Notes: generated by a model not told the origin, from the letters alone. DNA of 26,800 nt from Ruminococcus flavefaciens (GCA_002371825.1 DFHF01000013.1:1-26800); one strand, 5' to 3'. Positions 1 through 8,001 are shown, counted from the first letter of the stretch. Numbers and translations: made by a program.

Positions 1-44
1 TATAGGGAGCCGATTATTGATATTAGAACAGCCTTTCAGTGTGA

Positions 45-112
45 TTCGTGTGATTTTTCGTGTGACAGCCCCTGCATTTTCGTGTGATTTTACGCAGTTT
101 CAACGTCACACG
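45..112. repeat. Cluster of short CGTGTGA repeats
   Basis: Three direct copies of TTCGTGTGA lie at 45-53, 57-65 and 79-87, and an inverted copy (TCACACG) lies at 106-112. No gene can be placed confidently in 1-144. Two plus-strand frames are open from the left edge (to 87 and to about 158), so the stretch could be the tail of a gene outside the window, but nothing recognisable is encoded. Confidence 0.4.
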
Positions 113-144
113 CGCATTTCTGACTGCATTTGCTTAGACAGCAG

Positions 145-185
145 AAAAGCCTGTATTTAGCGTTTTCTGCTAAATACAGGCTTTT
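145..185 (-). terminator. Rho-independent terminator of the tRNA unit
   Basis: A perfect 17-bp stem (145-161 with 169-185) has a 7-nt loop. The arms start with AAAA and end with TTTT, so the hairpin can work in both directions. It lies just downstream of the tRNA-Ser gene and probably ends the two-tRNA transcript; it could also end a plus-strand gene coming from the left. Confidence 0.85.
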
Positions 186-190
186 AATTC

Positions 191-282
191 TGGCGGACAG
201 AGAGGGATTCGAACCCTCGATACGCTATTAACGTATACACGAGTTCCAGTCGTGCGCCTTAGACCAGCTCAGCCATCTGTCC
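191..282 (-). tRNA. tRNA-Ser (anticodon GGA)
   Basis: Read on the minus strand, the acceptor arms GGACAGA and TCTGTCC pair over 7 bp. The discriminator is G and the 3' CCA is encoded (191-193). The anticodon loop CTGGAAC gives GGA, reading UCC/UCU serine codons. The long variable arm is typical of class II serine tRNAs, and the T-loop GGTTCGAATCC is intact. It is the second gene of a two-tRNA transcript, 6 bp after tRNA-Leu. Confidence 0.95.
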
Positions 283-288
283 GTACTT

Positions 289-373
289 TGGTGCGAGTAA
301 TGGGACTTGAACCCATACGTCCTTCGACACACGCCCCTCAAACGTGCCTGTCTGCCTATTCCAGCACACTCGC
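289..373 (-). tRNA. tRNA-Leu (anticodon GAG)
   Basis: On the minus strand, the acceptor arms GCGAGTG and TACTCGC pair (last pair G-U), with discriminator A and an encoded CCA at 289-291. The anticodon stem CACGT/GCGTG encloses the loop TTGAGGG, giving anticodon GAG for CUC/CUU leucine codons. A variable arm of class II size and the T-loop GGTTCAAGTCC are present. It is the first gene after the promoter at 387-415. Confidence 0.95.
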
Positions 374-386
374 AAAGTACTTTAAT

Positions 387-415
387 ATTATACCTCGATA
401 AAAGAGAAAAGTCAA
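387..415 (-). promoter_or_regulatory. Promoter of the tRNA-Leu/tRNA-Ser unit
   Basis: On the minus strand, -35 TTGACT (410-415) and -10 TATAAT (387-392) are separated by exactly 17 bp. The start point would fall a few bases before the 5' end of tRNA-Leu. The near-consensus sigma-A match fits a stable-RNA unit. Confidence 0.88.
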
Positions 416-566
416 TAGGGTGAGAGAAATATTTATTATTTAACAATTTGTGGCGAAATAAAGATGATACCGATAAGGAAAAACGAGGTAACAAAAAGTG
501 ATATAAAAGGCATAGATCAGTGGAATAAAATGTCAGAAATATAGAAAACGATAATCAACAACAAAA

Positions 567-583
567 TCCGACATAAATCGACA
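567..583 (-). promoter_or_regulatory. Two candidate Spo0A (0A) boxes upstream of spo0A
   Basis: On the minus strand, TGTCGGA (567-573) and TGTCGAT (577-583) each match the known 0A box TGTCGAA at 6 of 7 positions. They run in the same direction, 10 bp apart (one helical turn), and end 10 bp before the -35 box of the spo0A promoter. This suggests autoregulation. The match is visible; binding is inferred. Confidence 0.5.
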
Positions 584-593
584 TTTTTCAACC

Positions 594-621
594 TTGACAA
601 TTAATCAGGATAAGGTATAAT
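594..621 (+). promoter_or_regulatory. spo0A promoter
   Basis: A consensus -35 TTGACA (594-599) and -10 TATAAT (616-621) are separated by 16 bp, about 35 bp before the spo0A start codon. It looks like a vegetative sigma-A promoter; no sigma-H type sequence was evident. Confidence 0.85.
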
Positions 622-656
622 AGAAATCGTAATAAACATAAAAGGAGACACAACAA

Positions 657-1436
657 ATGAACAAAACAAACATCAAAGTACTGATTGGAGACAATACAGC
701 GGAATACGGAGTCCGTATTGCATCGAGGCTCAGGGAGCTTGGTCTGTATGCATACACGAGGAAGAATGATACGAATTCGATCCTGGATTCAATTGCCGCA
801 GACAAGCCTGACGCAGTAGTGATCGATCTGGTCTATCCGGATTCAGATGCAGTGCAGATAATGAGGCGCACACGGGAGATAGTATCAGCCAGACCGGAGT
901 TTATAGTTGTATCAGATGTGAGAAACAATTTTATTGAACGGCAGGCTATAGAGAATGGGGCATCATATTTTCTTACGAAGCCTTTTGATCCGGAAATGCT
1001 GTTCTCGGTGGTGAGATCAGTTGTAAGGAAGCCATCTCAGCCTGATTCTACGGATGCAGAGATAATGGCTACGGAAATAATACAGCAGATAGGAGTACCG
1101 GCGCACATAAAGGGATATCATTATCTCAGGACATCCATATTGAATGCGATAAAAGACAGGACAGTGATGAACTGTGTTACGAAGAATCTATATCCACAGA
1201 TAGCTGAGTTTTACGATACAACACCGTCGAGAGTGGAGAGAGCGATCCGCCATGCGATCGAGATAGCGTGGAGCAGGGGAAACGGAGCGGTGATAAGTTC
1301 GATATTCGGGTGTACAATAGATTCGTACAGAGGCCGTCCTACTAACTCAGAATTCATAGCACTTGTAGCAGACAGAATAAGACTTAAACTGATAAACAAT
1401 GAAAAACAGAACGATAATTTTAATCAGACAGTCTGA
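657..1436 (+). CDS. spo0A: Sporulation master regulator Spo0A
   Basis: The 259-aa product is a response regulator that, when phosphorylated, binds 0A boxes and commits clostridial cells to sporulation or stationary-phase programmes. The receiver domain spans about residues 5-120, with phosphoacceptor D57, the switch residue S86 and K108 (FLTKPFD). The acidic pocket holds D12, but the second acidic residue of the usual DD pair is N13. The C-terminal effector domain (about 138-245) is strongly Spo0A-like: IGVPAHIKGYHYLR, then TTPSRVERAIRHAIEIAWSRGN (recognition helix, about 188-209), then RPTNSEFIALVAD. ATG at 657 follows AGGAG by 9 nt. The gene stands alone between a tRNA unit and metG, not beside spoIVB as in Bacillus. 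Identity is near certain; whether the cell sporulates is not shown. Confidence 0.97.
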   Translation: MNKTNIKVLIGDNTAEYGVRIASRLRELGLYAYTRKNDTNSILDSIAADKPDAVVIDLVYPDSDAVQIMRRTREIVSARPEFIVVSDVRNNFIERQAIENGASYFLTKPFDPEMLFSVVRSVVRKPSQPDSTDAEIMATEIIQQIGVPAHIKGYHYLRTSILNAIKDRTVMNCVTKNLYPQIAEFYDTTPSRVERAIRHAIEIAWSRGNGAVISSIFGCTIDSYRGRPTNSEFIALVADRIRLKLINNEKQNDNFNQTV

Positions 1437-1491
1437 TTGAATGGTACTTGCGTTAATTGGTGAAATACGATGGATAAAAAATACAAAAAAT

Positions 1492-1524
1492 AACTCCTTC
1501 CGGAATGGTGGACCGGAAGGAGTT
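1492..1524. terminator. Bidirectional terminator between spo0A and metG
   Basis: A perfect 12-bp stem (1492-1503 with 1513-1524) has a 9-nt loop. It is followed by a T-run on the plus strand (from 1523) and preceded by an A-run (from 1485). It can end both spo0A and the converging gltX-metG transcript. Confidence 0.88.
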
Positions 1525-1528
1525 TTTA

Positions 1529-3544
1529 TTATGCTTCAGTATTGAACTGGCTTTCGTGTCTTGTAAAGAAGTCTGTCCTCGGCGGGAGGAATTTCAGCTT
1601 ATGTTCACTGCCTGTGAAGAAGGTCAGCGGTTCGAGGATAGTATCCCATGACCAGATACGCTCATCCACATCCAGGTACTCACGGAGCTTTTCTGTTCCG
1701 AAAGGAGCCATAGGATGAAGGAGCACACCTGCAATTCTTATCATATAGAAGAGGTTGGCAAGAGCCTGTTTAAGAGCCTCCTTATCGGGATATTCTCCGG
1801 TGAGGTTCTTAGCCATATATTTGCTTCCGTTTCTGATGTAGCTGTCCAGAACATAGGTGCACTGGTGGAAAGCGAATTTTGACATATGGCGTTCATATTC
1901 AAGTACAGCCTTCTTAGCATCAGCGACAAAGTTCTCCTCAGGAGCGTTATCAGGCATAAAGCCGTCCAGCTCATTCTGAGTTGTATAGAAAGCTGTGCGT
2001 ATCATACGGTTGTAAACATTGGAGAGGAGCAGGCCGTCCTTTACTACAGGGTCGGCATCCTCAGGCTTTGCATCAGGATTGTAAGGCTTAGGCATAAAGC
2101 TTACTGAGCGCTGTCCCAGACCGAGTCCCAGCCAGTGCATACGGAGCTGCTCGGGAGTATAATGGTCAAGGAGGTCATCAGCCATAGGAGGCTTTACTGC
2201 GCCGGAGCTTGAAGCCTTCTTATCGAGGAAGAGAATATGGTGGTTAGCCACGATAACAGGCATCTGAAGCTCTCCGTCAGCAGGGGAGGCAGTCTTTGTA
2301 TCTGCTTCCTGCTGAGCCATCCACATTGCAGGTTCAGCGATACCGTAGAAGTAGATATTGTCCTGTCCGATGAACTGATAAACAGTTGAATCCTTGCTGC
2401 ACCAGTAGTCCTTCCATTCCTCACGGCTTCTGCCTTCCTTTTCGAGATAAGTCTGAGTGAAGGAGATAGGAGCCCAGAGTGATTCAGGCCATACCCATAC
2501 GGTCAGACCCTCTTCACCGTCCATAACAGGGGCAGGAACTCCCCATTCGATATTTCCGGTGAGACGGAAGGGAACGAGAGTTTTACCTGTTCTGTAGCGT
2601 ATACCGTTCTCAGTGAGTATGCGGCAGGCATCATCGCAGTCTGAAAGCTTAGTGAATTCTATTGTAAATGAAGGCTTTTTCGGCTCCTCAAGGTACTCAT
2701 GAGCCGGCATAGTGTCCTTGAGTGAGAAGTACTTTTCCTCAAATTCACGCTTGATATATATTACCGGCGGCTTAAGGAATTCGTCGATAGTTTTCCATAC
2801 AACAGGGCGGATGTCCTTGCGCTTTTTGAGCTCCTCCACCCATTCCTTCATAAGCTGCTCGTAGTCACGGAGCTTGAAGTACCAGTTTGTAACAGGCTTC
2901 ATTGTAGGAGTTTCGCCGGTGAGAGTGCTGACAGGGTTTATAAGGTTTTCCGGCATATACTGATGTCCCAGGTCGCACTCGTCAGCATAGCCCTTTTCGG
3001 AGGTACAGCCTTCAACGGGACATTTTCCCACTACCTGACGGCCGTTGAGGAACATACCAGCCTTCTCGTCGAAGAACTGCATAGTAGTTATTTTATTGAG
3101 CTGTCCCTTCTTGTAGAGGGAGCTGATGAACCAGTCAGTTACCTCAGCGTGTATCTCCTTTGAGCGTCCGAGACCGGAGGCAGCAAAGAGGTCAGGGGAG
3201 ATGCCGTAAGCATCGAGAGTAGCCTGCTGCTTGTCGTGATTGCGCTGAACAAAGTCGGTGAGGGAGCCTTCAAACTCGCCCTTTTCGACTTTTACTCTCC
3301 AGCCCTCAGCGATAGGAGAGCCGTAGCAGTCAGTACCGCCGACGAAGATAACATTTTCCTTGCCTATGCGGTCACGCATGAATCTTGCATATGTGTCAGC
3401 GAAAACGAACATACCGCCCACATGACCGAAGTGGAGCTCCTTATTTCCGTAGGGCATTCCGCCGGTGATGACGGCTCTCTTCGGGAAAACGGGGCGTGGT
3501 ATTTCAAAAGGCTTACCGTTATTGCCTTCTTTATTTCTTGCCAT
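1529..3544 (-). CDS. metG: Methionyl-tRNA synthetase, divergent form
   Basis: A class I synthetase that attaches methionine to tRNA-Met in the cytoplasm. The product is 671 aa from ATG at 3544. A TTG nine bases upstream lies only 1 nt from the AAAGGA site, while the ATG sits 10 nt from it, so the ATG is preferred. Seen: the HIGH-type motif HFGH (38-41), a zinc knuckle with C175, C180, C190 and H194, the MetRS segment NWYFKL, and the FIGQDNIYFYGI helix (391-402). Odd points: the KMSKS position reads KKASSSG (442-448), without the second lysine, and about 70 extra residues (262-331) precede the EWGVPAP segment. It is second in an operon with gltX, 24 bp downstream. Family is clear; whether it is the sole or main MetRS of the cell cannot be judged from here. 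Confidence 0.85.
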   Translation of the reverse strand: MARNKEGNNGKPFEIPRPVFPKRAVITGGMPYGNKELHFGHVGGMFVFADTYARFMRDRIGKENVIFVGGTDCYGSPIAEGWRVKVEKGEFEGSLTDFVQRNHDKQQATLDAYGISPDLFAASGLGRSKEIHAEVTDWFISSLYKKGQLNKITTMQFFDEKAGMFLNGRQVVGKCPVEGCTSEKGYADECDLGHQYMPENLINPVSTLTGETPTMKPVTNWYFKLRDYEQLMKEWVEELKKRKDIRPVVWKTIDEFLKPPVIYIKREFEEKYFSLKDTMPAHEYLEEPKKPSFTIEFTKLSDCDDACRILTENGIRYRTGKTLVPFRLTGNIEWGVPAPVMDGEEGLTVWVWPESLWAPISFTQTYLEKEGRSREEWKDYWCSKDSTVYQFIGQDNIYFYGIAEPAMWMAQQEADTKTASPADGELQMPVIVANHHILFLDKKASSSGAVKPPMADDLLDHYTPEQLRMHWLGLGLGQRSVSFMPKPYNPDAKPEDADPVVKDGLLLSNVYNRMIRTAFYTTQNELDGFMPDNAPEENFVADAKKAVLEYERHMSKFAFHQCTYVLDSYIRNGSKYMAKNLTGEYPDKEALKQALANLFYMIRIAGVLLHPMAPFGTEKLREYLDVDERIWSWDTILEPLTFFTGSEHKLKFLPPRTDFFTRHESQFNTEA

Positions 3545-3568
3545 TTGATTCAAGTCCTTTCGATTATC

Positions 3569-5209
3569 TTAAGCCCATTTTTCAAGACGTCTGCGAACGA
3601 TATCCTCGCCGAGAACGTGGGATACCTCGTGGATATCCGGGGCATTAGAGTGTCCTGTAAGAGCTATACGGAGCATATTTGTTATGTGAACGATACTGCC
3701 CTTATACTGGTCTGGATTCTTCTTGAAGTCCTTGGGCTTTACAGCGAATCCCAGCTCATCGGTTATCACCTTTACCTTATCGAACCATGCAGAGGAATCG
3801 TCACTGTGGTCGTAGGTGCTGAGGTATTTCTGGAAGAAGAGCTTTCTTGTGGCCTCGTCCACTTCTTCCGGCCACTGGTCCTTTATGGAGAATGTCTCAT
3901 CGTAGTAGAAGCTCATGAAGTCGCAGGCCTGCTTCCAGGTCTCGATATCCTTACGGGGCTTGGCAGCCTGACGGCCAACGTTGAGGGCAGCGACAGTGCG
4001 CTCCGGGTATTTCTTTATAAGCTGAGCGAATTCATCGCAGTACTCCTCGCACCATTTTAACCAGCCGGCGCAGACTTCCTCAGCAGGCATTCTGCCGATA
4101 ACGTCCTTGGATATGTCACGGAGCTTGTCCAGGTCAACGAGAGCGCCTGAGATAGACATTTTTGAGAGAGAGTAGGGGAAGTCTCTGTAATCAGCGGTCT
4201 GGTCAGCAAGGCGCCATTCCTCGTAGTTTGAGTTAAGGATAGTGAGAAGGAATTCCCAGATAGCATCGGGGCTGATACCCTCCTGCTGGTAATATGAGAG
4301 AGCCAGCTCAGGGTCCTTTCTCTTGGAGAGCTTGCGCTTTCCGCCGGTTTCCGGGTCTATCTTCATAAGGGTAGCGGTGTGGCAGTAAATAGGCTGCTTC
4401 CAGCCGAGAGCATTGAAGAGCTCAACGTGCATGGGAAGTGATGAGAGCCACTCCTCGCCTCTGATAACATGAGTAGAGCGCATGAGGTGGTCATCAACAA
4501 CGTGTGCGAAGTGGTAGGTAGGGATGCCGTCGCTCTTGAGGAGGACGAAGTCCATATTATTTCTGGGCATTTCAACCTTGCCTCTGATAGCGTCCTCTAC
4601 AGCGATATACTCGTCAGTTTCTGTGCCTCTGTAGCGGAGGACCCATTCCTTGCCTGAGCTGATATTAGCCTTTACTTCATCGATAGAGAGGTCACGGCAC
4701 TTAGCATACTTTCCGTACACACCGGGATTCTCCTTATTAGCGGTCTGCTGTTCACGCATAGCGTCGATCTCTTCAGCAGTAAGGAAGCAGGGGTAAGCAA
4801 GGCCTCTCTGAACGAGGTGCTTTGCAAAAACGTGGTAGATTTCCTTTCGCTGTCTCTGGCGGTAGGGACCGTATTTGCCGTTATCACCGTCAACAACAGC
4901 GCCCTCATCGAAGTGGACACCGAAGTAGTTCATCGCATTTATGACAGTCTCAACAGCGCCTTCAACTTCACGCTTATTATCGGTATCCTCGATACGGAGG
5001 TAGAAAACTCCGCCTGACTGATGAGCAACACGCTCGCCTATGATAGCATTATAGAGATTTCCGAGATGAACGAAACCTGTGGGACTTGGTCCGATACGGG
5101 TAACGTTTGCGCCGGCGGGGAGGTCTCTTTCAGGGAAGCGGGCTTCCATATCAGCCGGTGAATCTTTAGTCTCAGGGAAAAGAAGTTCTGCAAGTGCATT
5201 AAAGTCCAT
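3569..5209 (-). CDS. gltX: Glutamyl-tRNA synthetase
   Basis: A class I synthetase of the Glu/Gln group that charges tRNA-Glu, and in many Firmicutes also tRNA-Gln for later transamidation. The 546-aa protein has a 35-residue N-terminal extension before the GPSPTGFVHLG core. The HIGH-type motif is HLGN (48-51), the GluRS signature YLRIEDTD is at 70-77, and the KMSKS loop is KLSKR (293-297). ATG at 5209 has an AGGTG site 5 nt upstream. The C-terminal anticodon-binding half (about 330-546) is less familiar and longer than in typical GluRS of about 480-500 aa. It is first in the gltX-metG operon, with a clear promoter at 5247-5275. GlnRS is the only serious alternative; the start motif and length favour GluRS. 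Confidence 0.88.
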   Translation of the reverse strand: MDFNALAELLFPETKDSPADMEARFPERDLPAGANVTRIGPSPTGFVHLGNLYNAIIGERVAHQSGGVFYLRIEDTDNKREVEGAVETVINAMNYFGVHFDEGAVVDGDNGKYGPYRQRQRKEIYHVFAKHLVQRGLAYPCFLTAEEIDAMREQQTANKENPGVYGKYAKCRDLSIDEVKANISSGKEWVLRYRGTETDEYIAVEDAIRGKVEMPRNNMDFVLLKSDGIPTYHFAHVVDDHLMRSTHVIRGEEWLSSLPMHVELFNALGWKQPIYCHTATLMKIDPETGGKRKLSKRKDPELALSYYQQEGISPDAIWEFLLTILNSNYEEWRLADQTADYRDFPYSLSKMSISGALVDLDKLRDISKDVIGRMPAEEVCAGWLKWCEEYCDEFAQLIKKYPERTVAALNVGRQAAKPRKDIETWKQACDFMSFYYDETFSIKDQWPEEVDEATRKLFFQKYLSTYDHSDDSSAWFDKVKVITDELGFAVKPKDFKKNPDQYKGSIVHITNMLRIALTGHSNAPDIHEVSHVLGEDIVRRRLEKWA

Positions 5210-5246
5210 ATTATCACCTTTGTTTCTGTAGATAAAATTACATTAT

Positions 5247-5275
5247 ATTATATCATATAAGGCGATTTTTGTCAA
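5247..5275 (-). promoter_or_regulatory. Promoter of the gltX-metG operon
   Basis: On the minus strand, TTGACA (5270-5275) and TATAAT (5247-5252) are separated by 17 bp, a full consensus match. A second overlapping TATAAT occurs at 5242-5247. The leader is about 30-35 nt, too short for a T-box, so these genes show no sign of tRNA-sensing control. Confidence 0.9.
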
Positions 5276-5284
5276 CGCTTCATT

Positions 5285-5624
5285 ATATAACAGACAGGGA
5301 AACAGCATTTACTTTCTATTAAGATGAGCGAAAGCAGAGTGACCGCCTCGTACAGAGCGCAGCGTGAAAAGGGATGCAAGGGATGTTATCCCTTGCCAGA
5401 GTCCAGAGGCGGCGCCTCTGGCCGCCGTTTTCAGCTTTAAAGACGGCGAAATAATACGAAGGCGCTTCGCAAAGGGTGAATCCCCAAACAGTCCGGTGGA
5501 CTGTTTGGGGAGAGGGAACGCCTTGCAAGTGAAGGCGTTCCCTTGTTACAGCGCACAATTTATATGCCTGCGGAGTTACCTCCGCACACAAAAAGTAAAT
5601 GCTGTTGCCGTGATATAACAGACA
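5285..5624. repeat. Hairpin-rich MITE-like element with terminal inverted and flanking direct repeats
   Basis: Perfect 15-bp inverted repeats (5301-5315 and 5592-5606) bound a 306-bp segment. The identical 12-mer ATATAACAGACA flanks it directly at 5285-5296 and 5613-5624. Inside are closely packed hairpins: 5376-5384/5388-5396 (9 bp), 5403-5410/5414-5421 (8 bp), 5423-5428/5443-5448 (6 bp), 5457-5461/5465-5469 (5 bp), 5481-5494/5498-5511 (14 bp, perfect), 5513-5524/5532-5543 (12 bp) and 5570-5575/5580-5585 (6 bp). The interior is visibly richer in G+C than its surroundings. The open frames across it show no recognisable protein, no ribosome binding site and no transposase. It fits a non-autonomous mobile or repetitive element; the 12-bp repeats would then be target duplications, longer than usual. 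A structured RNA is the alternative. It makes up most of the 528-bp gap between gltX and lepA. Confidence 0.75.
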
Positions 5625-5663
5625 TTTCAAGGACGAGATACTATTAATAATTGTAAAAAACTC

Positions 5664-5692
5664 TTTACAAGCCAGTGTTTTTCTGATATAAT
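5664..5692 (+). promoter_or_regulatory. lepA operon promoter
   Basis: TTTACA (5664-5669) and TATAAT (5687-5692) are separated by 17 bp. The promoter begins 40 bp after the end of the repeat element, so the element has not disrupted it. Confidence 0.85.
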
Positions 5693-5737
5693 TAATTTGA
5701 TATACTTTGTTCAGTTTACAGGAAAGAGGTAAAACTT

Positions 5738-7540
5738 TTGGCTAACGATAATATAAGAAATTTCTGTATAATCGCTCATATAGACCACGGCAAGTCAACT
5801 CTTGCAGACCGTATCCTTGAAAAGACGGAGACTGTGGCTATCCGTGATATGGAGGATCAGCTCCTTGACAATATGGATATTGAGCGTGAAAGAGGCATAA
5901 CTATAAAAGCCCGTGCGGTAAGACTGAAATATACTGCCAAGGACGGCAAGGACTATATATTCAATCTTATCGATACTCCCGGCCACGTTGACTTCAACTA
6001 TGAGGTATCACGTTCTCTTGCAGCCTGTGAGGGAGCTATCCTTGTGGTGGATGCATCTCAGGGTATCGAGGCACAGACTCTTGCCAACACCTACCTTGCA
6101 ATAGAGCATGACCTGGAAGTAGTACCGGTCGTAAACAAGATCGACCTGCCATCTGCTGAACCGGAAAGGGTCTGCAATGAGGTGGAGACAGTCATCGGTA
6201 TACCGGCTATGGACGCTCCCCGTATCTCTGCAAAAATGGGCACAAATATCGAGGAGGTGCTGGAGAGGATAGTTACTGATATCCCTGCACCTAAGGGAGA
6301 TCCGGAAAAGCCGCTGAAGGCCCTCATTTTCGACAGCTACTATGACTCCTACAAGGGTGTTATCATATATGTAAGAGTCAAGGAGGGAACCGTAAAGGTG
6401 GGAGACAATATCCGCCTTATGGCTACAGGCTCAGTTTTCAACGTTGTTGAGGCAGGCTTCATGGATGCCACTTCACTTGTCAACAATGGTTCTCTTGAAG
6501 CAGGAGAGGTCGGATATATCGCTGCTTCTATCAAGAGCATAGGCGATACACAGGTCGGCGATACTGTAACAAATGATGAACGTCCCTGTGATGAGCCTCT
6601 TCCCGGCTACAGAAAAGTCAATCCAATGGTGTTCTCGGGAATTTATCCTGCTGACGGAGCAAAATACGGTGATCTCCGTGAAGCACTGGAAAAGCTTCAG
6701 CTCAACGATGCTTCGCTCTCCTTTGAGCCTGAGACCTCTATTGCTCTGGGCTTCGGATTCCGCTGCGGCTTCCTTGGACTGCTTCACATGGAAATAATTC
6801 AGGAGCGTCTGGAAAGAGAGTACAATCTTGACCTTATCACCACTGCTCCTTCCGTTATATACAAGGTCACAATGACCAACGGAGAAGTGCAGTATATAGA
6901 CAATCCGACAAATTACCCTGACCCTGCTCTCATACAGACTGCTGAGGAGCCTATGGTAAAGGCAAGCATACTTTCTCCCTCTGACTATGTGGGAAATATC
7001 ATGGAGCTCTGTCAGGACAGAAGAGGCGTATTCAAGGATATGAAGTACCTTGATGATACCCGTGTGGAGCTTCACTATGAGCTGCCGCTCAATGAGATAG
7101 TTTACGATTTCTTTGACGTACTCAAATCAAGGACAAAGGGCTATGCTTCCTTTGACTATGAGATGATGGGATATTCTCCGTCAAAGCTGGTAAAGCTGGA
7201 TATACTTCTCAACGGCGAGGTAGTGGATGCGCTCTCATTCATCATCCATGCCGACAAGGCCTACGGACGTGCCCGCAAGATAGCTGAAAAGCTGAAGGAG
7301 AACATCCCCAGACAGCTCTTTGAGGTGCCTATACAGGCGGCTATCGGCGGAAAGATAATCGCCCGTGAGACAGTCAAGGCAGTGCGCAAGGACGTTCTTG
7401 CGAAGTGCTACGGCGGTGATATCACCCGTAAGAAGAAGCTCCTTGAAAAACAGAAGGAAGGAAAGAAGCGTATGCGTCAGCTTGGTACAGTAGAAGTGCC
7501 GCAGGAGGCCTTCATGAGCGTGCTCAAACTGGACAGCTGA
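5738..7540 (+). CDS. lepA: Elongation factor 4 (LepA), ribosomal GTPase
   Basis: A cytoplasmic translational GTPase that acts on the ribosome in back-translocation or initiation-related quality control. The 600-aa product has the full LepA length. G-domain motifs are AHIDHGKS (13-20), DTPGHVDF and NKIDLP. The LepA-specific C-terminal domain follows, including the region KMLEKQKEGKKRMRQLG-like near the end (seen here as KLLEKQKEGKKRMRQLG). The start is TTG at 5738, 7 nt after AAAGAGGT; the N-terminal MANDNIRNFCIIAHIDHGKS matches the usual LepA start. It heads an operon with two small membrane proteins and hemW; lepA-hemW adjacency is common in Firmicutes, where it usually lacks the two inserted genes. 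Confidence 0.97.
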   Translation: MANDNIRNFCIIAHIDHGKSTLADRILEKTETVAIRDMEDQLLDNMDIERERGITIKARAVRLKYTAKDGKDYIFNLIDTPGHVDFNYEVSRSLAACEGAILVVDASQGIEAQTLANTYLAIEHDLEVVPVVNKIDLPSAEPERVCNEVETVIGIPAMDAPRISAKMGTNIEEVLERIVTDIPAPKGDPEKPLKALIFDSYYDSYKGVIIYVRVKEGTVKVGDNIRLMATGSVFNVVEAGFMDATSLVNNGSLEAGEVGYIAASIKSIGDTQVGDTVTNDERPCDEPLPGYRKVNPMVFSGIYPADGAKYGDLREALEKLQLNDASLSFEPETSIALGFGFRCGFLGLLHMEIIQERLEREYNLDLITTAPSVIYKVTMTNGEVQYIDNPTNYPDPALIQTAEEPMVKASILSPSDYVGNIMELCQDRRGVFKDMKYLDDTRVELHYELPLNEIVYDFFDVLKSRTKGYASFDYEMMGYSPSKLVKLDILLNGEVVDALSFIIHADKAYGRARKIAEKLKENIPRQLFEVPIQAAIGGKIIARETVKAVRKDVLAKCYGGDITRKKKLLEKQKEGKKRMRQLGTVEVPQEAFMSVLKLDS

Positions 7541-7556
7541 CAGTCAGGAGGCTTTT

Positions 7557-7997
7557 ATGATAAACTACATCATACTTGGTATTCTTGGTCTTGCAGTTGC
7601 AATTAGCATAATATCTGCTTTTGCCGAGTTCGTATGCAGGAGAAATTCACCGGCAGGAAGGTTTTTCCGTTTCTTCCGGATACGTCTCCGGGAGATATCT
7701 CCCATGAATTTCTGCGTTACAGCAGTTCTTCTGCTGTTCTGGGGACTTGTCTTCAAGGATGATTTTCCCGGCATATTTGCAGCGATACTCATGCTGTTCA
7801 TTATAATGTTCGTACTGCGTACAGAGGATATCATTGATTTGACAAAGCGCAGGAAAAAAGCCGGGAAGCTGGCTCTTGTACCTATGGCAAAGTCTGCTCC
7901 CCTGATAAAGGACAGCAGAACTCCGCTGAGAGAGCTTCCGGAGCTTGAGCCTATGAAGTCCGATGAGGACGACAATAACGAAGAAAAGGACGGTTGA
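7557..7997 (+). CDS. Small membrane protein of unknown function
   Basis: I do not recognise this 146-aa protein. It has a hydrophobic segment at the N-terminus (about 2-24), a short basic loop rich in Arg and Phe (about 28-46), and two further hydrophobic stretches (about 50-66 and 70-87), followed by a charged C-terminal tail that ends in an acidic cluster (about 131-144). That suggests two or three membrane spans with a cytoplasmic tail. AGGAGG precedes the ATG by about 6 nt. It starts 16 bp after lepA and ends 4 bp before the next gene, so it belongs to the lepA-hemW operon. No catalytic motif is visible. Confidence 0.8.
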   Translation: MINYIILGILGLAVAISIISAFAEFVCRRNSPAGRFFRFFRIRLREISPMNFCVTAVLLLFWGLVFKDDFPGIFAAILMLFIIMFVLRTEDIIDLTKRRKKAGKLALVPMAKSAPLIKDSRTPLRELPELEPMKSDEDDNNEEKDG

Positions 7998-8001
7998 TCC
8001 G

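Noticed and set aside
3236..4060. 274-aa open frame on the plus strand
   Set aside because: It runs antisense across the metG-gltX junction, both of which have clear families and ribosome binding sites; no start signal and no recognisable domain.
5210..5246. T-box or other riboswitch before gltX-metG
   Set aside because: The leader from the consensus promoter is only about 30-35 nt, too short for a T-box; no such fold is present.
5319..5630. Open frames of 103 and 84 codons within the repeat element
   Set aside because: They exist because palindromes lack stops; no ribosome binding site, and the sequence follows the hairpin arms rather than a protein pattern.
6473..7075. 200-aa open frame on the minus strand
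   Set aside because: Entirely antisense to lepA, a certain gene; no ribosome binding site or domain.
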